64,000 bases of DNA from Linnemannia elongata (lineage: Eukaryota > Mortierellomycota > Mortierellomycetes > Mortierellales > Mortierellaceae), in the NCBI GenBank assembly GCA_036320915.1, contig JAXBDG010000006.1, positions 2,294,001 to 2,358,000 on the forward strand, given 5' to 3'. This document shows, in pieces, positions 48,369 through 58,666 of the stretch. Position 1 is the stretch's first letter, and each line of letters begins with the position of its first letter. Both the position numbers and the translations under genes were made by a program. Below the pieces are notes generated by a model. The model was not told the DNA's origin. It saw only the letters and a list, made by a program, of their open reading frames with translations, and ran no database searches.

Positions 48369-48698
48369 ACTCGCTTCCTCGCGATTTTTGCCACCTGCCC
48401 TCTTTCTCTTTCTTGTGCTCTTTGTTCTTGCACTTTATTGCTTTGCCTCGTGTCCCTTGTTGTGTATTCTTCTCCTTTCTACCCTCTTTCACTGTCCACC
48501 TTCCTTCCTTTTCTCTTTCTTTCTTTCTTTCTTTCTGTCTTCCTTCCTTCCTCCCTTCCTCCTTTCCTTCCTTCCCACTTGCCTCTTGTACAGTTTCCCC
48601 TCTTCACCCTTCTCTCCTCCACCACTCTTTTCTTCTCTTTCACTTGTCCCTTTTTTTGTTCCCGCCAAGTGTCTCACCCTCCTCTGCCGCCATCTCCC

Positions 48699-48733
48699 AC
48701 TCACTCACTCACTCACTCACTCACTCACTCACT
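48699..48733 (+). repeat. Microsatellite (CACT)n
   Basis: Nearly nine perfect CACT units lie in the leader of the LIM-RhoGAP gene. Confidence 0.9.
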
Positions 48734-48824
48734 CCCTCTTCTTTTCATTCATTCCCTTGCGAACAAACCCATCAACCATCCCCACCCTCACTCACTCACA
48801 GACACTCACACTTTCTCCTCTTTT

Positions 48825-48851
48825 CATACATACATACATACATACATACAT
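48825..48851 (+). repeat. Microsatellite (CATA)n
   Basis: Almost seven CATA units lie about 115 bp before the LIM-RhoGAP start codon. Confidence 0.9.
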
Positions 48852-48966
48852 ATTACATCCACACCAACACTCTCCTGTGCCCCTCAACAAGCGCACACTC
48901 TCACTCGCACACACCACACACATCACTCACTTTCATCAACAATACAACCGACAGAGACACGCCACC

Positions 48967-51900
48967 ATGCCACATCAGCTGCCTGACGATCAGCAAGAGT
49001 CGAGCCTTGCCGCTCCTCCCTTGACCGACAGGCCACCACAAGAGCCACAACCCACCACGACAACACTTCCCCTGCAACAACATCAACAACAGGGTCGATC
49101 GTCGCGAGACCTGGCTACACCTTCCTTTCCTCAACAGACTGACCAGCCCCGTCTGCAGAGCCATCCCATCCAAACCTCCTCCCCTCCTCCAAAGCCCGAA
49201 CTTGCCCCTGCAGTCCAGAATTGCGGCAAGTGCGAGTTGCAGATGCAAGGGTCCTTTGTACGTGCATTAGGCGCCACTTACCATCTCGACTGCTTCAGGT
49301 GTTTGGTAAGCCATTCCTCTCTTACTCTCATTCACCCTCTCCAGAGTCCATACTCCTCTCCTTTTCCTTTTTATCTTTGGAGAGTCAAGAACAAGTTACT
49401 GCGACCAAGCCTACCAGTGACGAAGCCTACCAGTGACCACAACCCTCCCTCCCCCTTCTTCTCGTATTGAAGCAATTGTCTTTCCCTTTGTTGATGCTAA
49501 CAGTCTAGCCGTGTCTATCTCCTTTTGCGGTCGACTTTTGCTTAGGATTGCGACGAGATTGTCGCCTCAAAGTTCTTTCCCATTACCGAGGCAGACGGCC
49601 GACAATACCCTCTCTGTGAACGCGACTACTTTCGCCGGTTGAACATGGTTTGCCATTCCTGCGGTGAGGCCCTCCGGGGAAGCTACATCACCGCCCTGGA
49701 CCACAAGTACCACATCGAACACTTCACCTGTTCTGTCTGCCCGACTGTCTTTGGACCACAGGACTCGTACTACGAACACGATGGCAAGGTCTATTGTCAT
49801 TACCACTACTCGCTCTGTTACGCTGCCAAATGCGCTGGCTGCAGGACCGCCATCCTCAAGCAGTTTGTCGAGATCAATCGAAACAGCCAGGATGAGCATT
49901 GGCATCCCGAGTGTTATATGATTCACAAGGTATGTTTGTTTTTGTTTGCTTTACGACTTTTGCGCATCTTCGCGCAATGCTGGAGTCGTGGCGGGGCAAA
50001 TATAATTTTTTTCTTTGACCTTCTATACTCCGGATGGGGCGGGGTAGGGGGCATTCGCCCAAAACAACAGAAGAAAAAAAGAAAGTTGTACCGCTCAGTT
50101 TATATTTCGTGCCGCGGCCTATTCTTTTTAAAGAATGACACAACCACAACATTCCAAGGTGACGCTGGCTCACGCCTCAGCGTCGGTATGTCAGTATGCA
50201 GAAGCGCGTTAATGACATAACCCCGATTTACCGTCGCCTTTTTTTTTTATTTTTATTTTTATTTTTTTCATTCTAGTTCTGGAATGTCAAGCTATCCTTT
50301 ACATCCGAGGGGGAGGAAGAGCAGATAAAGTCCGAGGAAGAAGGCATTGAAGACTCGACAACAGCAGCCGCAGGAATTCTCTCCTCAAGGACCAGCATGG
50401 AGCAAAGGTCACCAGAGGAACTCAAGCGAGCCCAGCAGCACATGGAAGAGAAAGTATACCAGATCTGGACAGTTCTTTCTGCGTTTGAAGAATCGTCGGC
50501 AGGATGCATCTCTGAAATGCTGCTTCATGTGTCCAACGGCGCATATTACGACGGAGTTCAAATGGCCGAAAAGTTCATCCTTCACGTCGAGATCTTGTTC
50601 AGTGCTATCGATGATCTCGAGGCGCAGATGAAGGAGGTCGGCGACAAAAACGGTAATTAGGACCACACTGGAACTTTATTTACACCTTGACCATCATCCC
50701 ATATTGCTCCTAATGATTGCACTAGGTGATGGGAAAACAATCGCGCCTGAGACCTAATCGCCTTTTTTCGTTTCCGTCCTAGATTTGGGTCATGGGCGTG
50801 AAGCCAAGATGCTCTGCAAAAAGATCGTCAACTTCTTTTCGTTGCTCTCCCATACTCAGGAGAGCGGTGTCCGGCGCCTTGGTATGACCCAAGAATTACT
50901 TTCCCTTGTCACAGGACTCGCCCACTACCTCAAGATCCTGATCCGTATCGCCCTCACATGCGCCCTCAAGCTGGAACGCCAATATCATTCTACAACAGTT
51001 ATTGCCCGCTTCCTCAACAAACTCATGGAGCTCGCCAACAAGGACAAGTGTCTACAGGATTTGCATGGAAAGGGCAGCATCGATGCTGAGGTGACTTCGG
51101 ACTTGTGTCTCTCATGTCGGATCACTATCGAGGACGAGTGCTTCACATTCGACCATCACCATCGCTGGCACCCAAAGTGCCTGGTCTGCTCAGGATGTGC
51201 CAAACCTCTCGCCTCTGTTTACTACGATGCTTCATTCGATGCAACCCGGGGATCTGTCCTTTGTCAGCAATGCAAGACGTCCGAGTCCGAAATCGGATTC
51301 TCTCATGTCACAAAGCTGGAGCAGTATACTTTTCTCCTGCGCGTTGCCTTGATCCGTCTGGAGAACCTGCTTCATCTGAAAGGTAAATTAAAAGGAGAGA
51401 CAAACCATCATTTTTTTTTCCGGTTCTTTGCGCGTTCAAGTATCGTGCTAACCACACCTTTAATATACTGTATACAGGCGATGATGAAGACCAAGGGGTT
51501 GATCAACGTGGACGGCATCTTGGAGCAGCTAGTACAGCGGATCCCCTTTTGCCGTCAGGAGTTGTAAGAAAGGATTCTCGCTCGAAATCATACTCGTCAG
51601 ACGATAATCGCCAGTATGAGACAATTCACCTGGGCGACATCAAGCGTGTCAAGTCGACTCATCTGGATCGGAAGCTTTCAAACTCGGCACGGATTGCAAG
51701 GAGGCAGACAGTTATTGAGCATCAACGGCGACGACCTCCAGGCGGTGACGCCGGTGTCAGCGAAGCAGAGGAAGGTCGAGAACATTCGATCCACACGGAT
51801 CCTGAAGTCTCTATGCTGGAGTTTGAAATTATTGACGAGTCAGAGATCACGAACGATGATGACGATGCCGCCCAAGTTGAGCGCCGTAAATCCGCAGCAC

Positions 51901-53780
51901 CAGTGACCCTCTCGGATCTAACGGATAAGCTACGCATCACGGCGGCTACGAATGGATCGCCTAGTGCTTCTCTCAGGGTGCGGTCGGGACATGGATCGGC
52001 GAACGGATCGCAACATCTTCAGCTACCCTGCAGCTCGAATCGCAAGCGACAGTACCTGAATGAGTTGTCGGCTCTGGAGCTGTTTATTGTCAAACACCTA
52101 GCTGTCCTGATGCTAGCGCCTGTGGTCTCAGAGTACTTTACACCAGAAGAGCTCTTGGATTTGATTGGGCAGCGCAAGCAGACGCTCTGGGGACGATTTG
52201 TCAAGGGTCTCAAGACTGACAAGAAGAAGTCTAAAGGTAACAACCAACACACTACCATTTTGACTTCATATGGAACCGGTTTGCTATTTGGGGTTGAGGC
52301 TAACGAGAACGATTCTTGTGTGCCATATTTAGTGGAGGGAACCTTTGGAGTACCACTTGAGCTACTTGTGGAGCGCAATGGCGTGGATTCAGCATTGGGG
52401 GCAGGACCTGGCCGTATTCGTATCCCCAGTTTCATTGACGACAGCATTTCAGCAATGCGTAACATGGGTACGTTTTTCGTCATCATTTACACTGTAGCTT
52501 CGACGCGAAGGTTCCTTCAACGGCTAATATCAATTTTATGTTGATGATGATGTTAATAGATATGTCTGTGGAGGGCGTGTTCAGGAAGAATGGAAACATC
52601 AGAAGGCTCAAGGAGTTGAGCGAGGCGATCGATAAAGATCCGTCCGCCGTGAACTTGAACGATGATAACCCTGTGCAAGTCGCTGCACTTTTGAAAAAGT
52701 TTTTGCGCGATCTTCCCGACCCACTTTTGACATTCAAGCTTCACCGCCTGTTTATCGTCTCTCAGAGTAAGTCCGGGTTACGTTAGGTTTTTGCTTTGTT
52801 CTTCCTTTCAACAAGCCGTGTTTTGGATATGGGAGACCGTGACTTAATACCCACGTTTGCTTTTGTGCTTACCATAAATAGAGATGGAGGATGAAGGTAT
52901 CCGAAAGACGATCCTCCATTTGACATGCTGCCTGTTGCCCAAGGCGAACCGCGACAGCATGGAGGCGATTTGCTTGTTCTTGCGTTGGGTCGCATCATTT
53001 TCGCATGTGGATGAGGAAACTGGCAGCAAGATGGACCTCCACAACCTAGCGACAGTCATTACTCCTAATGTACTGTACTCAAAGTCCAAGGACCCTATCA
53101 AGGACGAGAGCTTTTTGGCCATCGAGGCTGTCATGGGGCTACTTGAGTATCAGGACGACTTTTGCGTGGTAAGTTACCTCTGGAGGATTGTTTATACGTT
53201 AAAGCGGACAAAAATAACATTGGACTTGGACTGATTATATTTGTTGCCATTTTGCTTTGTCGCTATGTAGGTTCCAGAGGATTTGTCGCTAATTCTGAGC
53301 GATCAGGATTTGGTCGAATCGTCAACGGATCTGTCTTCTAAGGATATTCTGAAGCGATGTGAGAACCTTGTCAAGGCTAAGGTCAAAAAGTCGCACTCTG
53401 TTGGCGATCTCTACCAGGACCACACGCCTAGTCAAGGACAGGGTCAACAGACGAACGGGCACCCCCGCGAAGGAGTAATCCATGGAACTCTTACAGCAAA
53501 ACCAGACATTCACTATCAAACACCAGAAGGACACGGAAGTGTTACTAGAGAAGCATCTGTCCCTGTAATGATACAGCAGCCAGGTTCAAAGTCAACCCAC
53601 CATCACCATAACAGCTACCACAACAATCAAAACCACAGCCATAACCACCATCCTCACGGCCTTTCGACTTCTAACCCATCGCCTTCTACGTCATCGTCGA
53701 TGGGAGCTATGCGGATACCTGAGCGACTCCCCACCGTGGCAGTTGACGGGGGAAAGGGTGCCACACCTATGTCATTATAG
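48967..53780 (+). CDS. LIM-domain Rho GTPase-activating protein (Lrg1 type)
   Basis: Lrg1-type proteins switch off Rho1 and so limit cell-wall glucan synthesis and polar growth. Nine exons (48967-49305, 49546-49929, 50277-50652, 50783-51382, 51478-52236, 52333-52467, 52560-52766, 52882-53168, 53271-53780) give 1198 residues. LIM1 begins NCGKCELQMQGSF (about residue 85), LIM2 CHSCGEALRGSYITALDHKY (about 149), and LIM3 CLSCRITIEDECFTFDHHHR (about 475) after a helical spacer. RhoGAP spans about 820-1030: GTFGVPLELLVERNG, then SVEGVFRKNGNIRRL with the arginine finger, FLRDLPDPLL and NLATVITPNVL. The tail is His/Asn/Ser-rich. The ATG context is ACCATG. Intron 5 (52237-52332) is 96 nt and stop-free in frame. 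Confidence 0.93.
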
Positions 53781-53950
53781 TTTATTTTTTTTTCGCCTTG
53801 TTGCTATCGTCCTCTTTCGAAAATATACCTTTGGTTTTTTTTTTTACTACGCGTCTTCTGTATCCCGTCTCTCTGCTTCAGAATCATCCTCTTTAGCGCG
53901 TCGTGCAATACCTTTGTTTATTTAAGGAGGTGGGATAAATACTTTTCTGA

Positions 53951-54701
53951 TTAGAGGGCAAGGGCGAACCATCCGGCAATGAGGACAACCCCTCCAAGAG
54001 GAGTGGCAAGACCGAGACGGAAGTTACGGGAGATGGTCTTGTCGGTGTCGAGGATCAAGGTGTAAATCGAGCCCGAAAAGAGGGTGGTGCCGAGAAGGAT
54101 CAGGGGGGCAGCGAATCTGCCAGAGCGAGCCAAAAGGGCTGGGGACTGAGAGATGGCCAACAGGGCGACGGAGTGGATCAATTGGATGTGTGCGGCGCTG
54201 TTCCATGCCTGTTTTTTGTGAGGTGTTGTGTGAGGAGGAGGTGGAGTAAAGTGGACGATGGGTAAGTGAGTGAGAGAAGAGCGGAGATAATTAGATGAAG
54301 AGCGAGAGCCAGGCACCCCACGCGACTGTCATATTGTGCAAGATTTCGCCATTTTTAAAACTGTTGCTGCGCATGAGCGAGCACAAGACGAAGGAAAGGA
54401 GAAGGAGTAGTTTACCTTGAGCTTGCCGGCGTCGCTGTTAACGCGCTTCTCGAGGCCGTGGGCACCATAGGCAGCAGTCATGACACCCAGACCACCTATT
54501 GTTTATCCAATGCATATTTTTTTTTTTTTGGTGGTTCAATTAAAACTGCTTCAGCAAAAGATACATAGTCAAAGACGCCGTCTTTTTTTTTTTTTTTTTT
54601 TTTTGTCCTTGGATATTCTTCACCTCCCTTGTTGTCCTTTTGGTTTACTGCTATTTCATACCAACCAAGCTTGCGGCGCGAAGATAAAATGTAGACGACA
54701 T
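53951..54701 (-). CDS. DUF423/TMEM256 family membrane protein
   Basis: Small multi-pass membrane protein of unknown function found from bacteria to animals. Three exons (54701-54662, 54495-54416, 54208-53951) give 125 residues. Exon 1, only 40 nt, codes MSSTFYLRAASLVG; its join restores GLGVMTAAYGAHGLEKRV, the family hallmark (GAFGAHGL in bacteria). Then AWNSAAHIQLIHSVALLAIS, LGTTLFSGSIYTLIL and TPLGGVVLIAGWFALAL give about four membrane segments. It converges with the LIM-RhoGAP gene, 170 bp apart. The intron 1 region contains T-tracts on the + strand (about 54582-54604). Confidence 0.88.
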
Positions 54702-55104
54702 GTTTCTTTTTCTTTTTTTTTTTTTTGTTTTGTCTGGGAGCAAAGTGAATGGAAGGAGCGTGAATGAAGAGAAAAGTGAGAGGTTTCTGTGAATGTCGCG
54801 ACTGGGTTTTTCTGGTGGTTTCAACGAGAGAGCGGTCTGCTTTCTCCCCGTCCCCGAGAAGAATACGGGATGTCATGTGATGAAATTGAACCCTTAAGGC
54901 GTTTATTTGCGTAACTCAAGATTCCCACGATGAGAATGAAAAAGTAGCAGAAAAATGACACATGAAAAAAAAAAAAAAAAAAAAAGAGTTTTGAACAAGT
55001 GGTTATTTTATTCTAGTGGTATGATACAAGGGATGTTGTTGTCTGCACGAAGCCGCAATGCAATTGAAAAGAAAGAGAAAAGAGGAAGAAGAGGAGGAGG
55101 CAAT
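54702..55104. other. Intergenic region between the DUF423 and PDX1 genes
   Basis: 403 bp. It holds a T-tract at about 54710-54726, an A-tract at 54965-54985, and likely PDX1 3' UTR. Nothing coding is recognised. Confidence 0.5.
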
Positions 55105-56660
55105 TTACCAACCACGGGTGGCGTAGAGCTGGTCCTTGGGGATCTCGGAGATGTTGATTCCAACCATCGCCTCACCAAGATCCTCAGAGACCTCAGCAAG
55201 AACCTTGGGGTCCTTGTAGTGAGTAACAGCCTGGACAATAGCACGGGCACGCTTGGCTGGGTCACCAGACTTGAAGATACCAGAACCAACGAAGACACCA
55301 TCGCATCCCAACTGCATCATCAAGGCAGCATCAGCAGGGGTAGCAACACCACCGGCAGCAAAGTTGACAACGGGAAGACGACCCAACTTGGCAGTCTCCT
55401 TGAGCAAGTGGTAAGGGGCCTGGATCTCCTTGGCGTAGGTGAAGAGCTCAGAGTCATCCATCAACTGGGCCTTGCGGATCTCGGCCTTGACGGTGCGGCA
55501 GTGACGGACGGCCTCGACAACGTTACCGGTACCGGCCTCACCCTTGGTGCGGATCATGGCGGCACCCTCGTTGATGCGACGGAGGGCCTCACCGAGGTTC
55601 TTGCAGCCGCAGACGAAGGGGACCTTGTGGTCGTGCTTGTTGATGTGGTTCGACTCGTCGGCGGGGGTAAGGACCTCGGACTCGTCAATGTAGTCGACTC
55701 CCAAAGACTCGATGATCTAGATCGTGCCAAGAGAAGGACAGAAAAAAAAAAAGTAAACAATGGGTTGTTGTTGTTAGTTAGGGTTGGAGGGAAAAAATTG
55801 CGAAATGTGGTACTAAAATCTTGACAGAATAACGTTTTTTCCTATATCTCTTTCTCTCTTCATTTTCCTGATCTGGGATCTTTGCTTTCGTGTACTCTTA
55901 GCTGGTTGCTTGTTGTCGCATGACTCTGGAAGAAAAAAAAGAGTGCAAAGAGTGGAGATTGATGGTTTACCTGGGCCTCGACAAAGTGACCGATGCGGAC
56001 CTTGGCCATGACTGGGATGGAGACGGCGTTGATGATCTCACGGATCATTTTGGGGTCGGACATGCGAGCAACACCACCTGCAAGTTGGAAAAGGAGAAAG
56101 GAAAGAGAATACTCATGAGTCAATCAATCTTGATTCGCTATCTTTGCTTGAAGCTGTTCAGGAACAGAACAGGAGATCTGCTTTGCAAAAGTAGGACGAG
56201 GAATGATCCTCTATTGTTGTTATGAATGATGCGAGGGGTCCTTACCGTTCTTGCGGATATCGGCGGGGACACGCTCCAAGGCCATGACGGCACAGGCACC
56301 GGCAGCCTCGGCGATCAAAGCCTGCTCGACGTTGATGACATCCATGATAACTCCTCCCTAATAGCCGATACAAACGAGAGTACGTAGATCAAAGATGGAA
56401 CAGGATTAGTATGTGCTTGCTCTCCTTTGAAGTGATCCCGAGTGCGCTTGTTTTGTTGCATTGCGAAGCAGTGTAAAGAAAGGACAGTGAGAAGTAGCTA
56501 GTCTGGCAGGCAAGCTTAAAACAAGGCGGACTTGAAGGTGTACCTTGAGCATCTGGGCGAGACCGGCCTTGACGTTAAAGGAAGCGACCTGAGGAACCTC
56601 AGAGTTGGCAGAGAGAGCATCCTGAGCGGGGACCAAGTTGGTAGGGGTAGCGAAGGTCAT
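55105..56660 (-). CDS. PDX1: Pyridoxal 5'-phosphate synthase, PDX1/SNZ subunit
   Basis: With the glutaminase PDX2/SNO it makes pyridoxal phosphate from ribose 5-phosphate, glyceraldehyde 3-phosphate and ammonia, forming a dodecamer of TIM barrels. Four exons (56660-56544, 56357-56246, 56077-55971, 55716-55105) give 315 residues. Visible motifs: [55 protein letters not shown] (catalytic Lys), and [11 protein letters not shown] with the second catalytic Lys. The barrel end [20 protein letters not shown] binds the phosphate. It is complete and highly conserved. No PDX2 gene is seen in the window; in yeast SNZ/SNO are paired. Confidence 0.97.
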
Positions 56661-58666
56661 TTTGTTTAGTATGGGAGTTGGTGGTTGAGTGGAGGGGATG
56701 TGGATGAGTGAAGAAGAAGAGAGAAGAGAGAAAAGAAAGAAGAAAGGAAAAGATTGAAAAGCTCGAGCAATTTAAAGAAAGGCAAGGAATCAAAGAAAAA
56801 AAAATGAAACTCTATTTCCCATTTTGAAAGCTGGTCCTGAGGGGAGAGGTCCGGACAAGATCTGACAAAGAAAAAGAAAGAAAGAAAGAACGGGGGGCTA
56901 CAAGGTGGATATGTGTGTGTGTGTGTGTGTGTGCGTGTTGGCGAAGAAAATGGACCAAAGGACACCATTGAGTTGTCTTGCCTCGTTTGTGGAGAATGAG
57001 TGAAGGGGATTATTCAATGGGTTAGGCTACATTTTGCACTTGAGTCGAGTGAGTGTGTCTATGTTCGACGTGGATTAGAGTATGAGGGCGGAATAAAGTG
57101 CACAAAAGAAAAACAAAGTTCATTTGTTCAAACGAGCAACAACAGAGAGAGGCCCTGCCTGGACTCCCCTTTGCACTCACTCGACCGACTGAGTCTACTG
57201 AGTCAACAGAATGGCCACACTCTTTTTCCATATGGGGTCGTCCCCCGATTTCTTCCATTCGCTCGCCCATTGAAAAAAAAAAAAAAAAAAATCGAACTCG
57301 GTGAACAGAGAATATGTAGAGAGAGAAAGAGAGGGGGCCACCGAAATAGATCCAAGGGTAACCAGTACTTGTCGTTGCCAAGGGAAAATGCGGCCATCCA
57401 AAATAAAACCAAAGACACTACAGAACTCGAGGAAATCACGCAGAGGACTCTGACTGAACTCTGACTACATCTTCCCCATTGGCATACCAGCAAGCTAACC
57501 ACCCTTCGGTACTTTCGGTGGATCTCTTTGTCATTCAATTCCTTTTGGTTTTGGATCGCATGGTTGCACTGCGGCGTGGTCTTGGATCGCAAAAGATACC
57601 TTTTCGTTCTCGCTCCCCTTTCCCTTCCTTCCCTTCCCTTCCTTCCTTTGCCCTTTCGTTTTCCATCCTTCAGATCAGCTTGGACTCTCCTTCTCACAAT
57701 GAGTCAGTTGATACCATCCTCTCCCTTTCATCGAGTAAACACCTATTCCAAAAGATGCACAAAAGGAACAAGGCACAAAAACAAAACGGCCAAAGAATGG
57801 ACAAAGATGATATTTGGTTTCATTTCAATTGACCAGAGTTGCGCAAAAAAGGGGTTGTTGTTGTTCGTTGGATGAAGAGGTTGATGGTTGGTGGCAAGGA
57901 ATTTGCAATATTTCATCCAGCACACAGCGCAGCAGCCCGTTCTTGATGTATGTTCGTTGTGATTGTGAAAGGGCGGTGTGGCTAGTGAGTCAGCAAAGAG
58001 TCGACAATACCGTTGATCGTGGGAGTAAAAAGGGGGGAAGAGGAAAAGAATGGTGCATTCGACTCTCGGCCTTTTTGTTATGAACCTCCCTTTCCTCCCT
58101 TGCCTTTTTTTTAGAGCATGTATGTGACACGGGCTTCGCACGCACATTCACCCACGCACACACACACAGACATACACACTCACGACGTTCTATGCTTAGT
58201 CTTTTTTTAAGTGGGCTAGAAAGGCACAAGGGAAATCTCGGAAGAGAAGCCTCTAGCTTTCAGCTTGGCCGCGTTTAGACATTGTTTCGCCCCACAACTC
58301 AGAAAAAAATAAAAAAAAGCGCGGTCAGCTTTTTGTCAAACCTAGAAGAGTTTTGCTTGCTATTATCCCTTTCATAGTTATCGTTGCTTGTCCCGTTGGC
58401 CAGCCTTCTTCTCACACCAAGTTACGCCCCTTTTTCGCACTGGCTGGTTTGATGCTCTGGGAGTGGCTTTTGGAGGAGGCCAAAATGTCACGCCAGGGAG
58501 AACATTGCATCGCAAGGGTAACCCGCGGCAAGGCAAGGGGCAACGAGTGTAAGAGGGGGAGGCGAGCGAGCGAGCCTTTCTCAAAAATCAAAAGAAGACT
58601 CCTTTCACAGACAACGCACACCGCAACTCAACTTCGCTCCGTTATTTTTTATTTTTTTTATTAACC
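56661..58666. other. Intergenic region between divergent PDX1 and RCC2-like genes
   Basis: About 2.0 kb. 56690-56900 is purine-rich (the PDX1 leader read from the other strand). It includes a (GT)n run at about 56913-56932, T/C-rich sequence at 57590-57680 and an A-tract at about 57273-57290. No supported gene or tRNA was found. Confidence 0.5.

Larger units (their letters stand above)
46529..48966. other. Intergenic region between divergent FAM72-like and LIM-RhoGAP genes
   Basis: About 2.4 kb. 48230-48960 is a C/T-rich stretch with three tetranucleotide arrays, most likely a long leader of the + strand gene; the long frames through it are low-complexity artefacts. The middle part (47300-48100) is ordinary AT/GC mix without a recognisable gene. 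Confidence 0.55.

Noticed and set aside
48134..49024. Long + strand frames upstream of and overlapping the LIM-RhoGAP start
   Set aside because: They run through tetranucleotide repeats and C/T-rich leader and give Ser/Phe/Leu/His low-complexity sequence. Only the frame from ATG 48967 leads into LIM domains.
54496..54876. 126-codon frame overlapping exon 1 of the DUF423 gene
   Set aside because: It runs through poly-Lys-coding homopolymers; the short exon 54701-54662 in another frame restores the conserved DUF423 start.
30993..56660. A functional cluster for tRNA biology or DNA repair
   Set aside because: Gene order mixes unrelated housekeeping functions on both strands with separate leaders; nothing indicates co-regulation.
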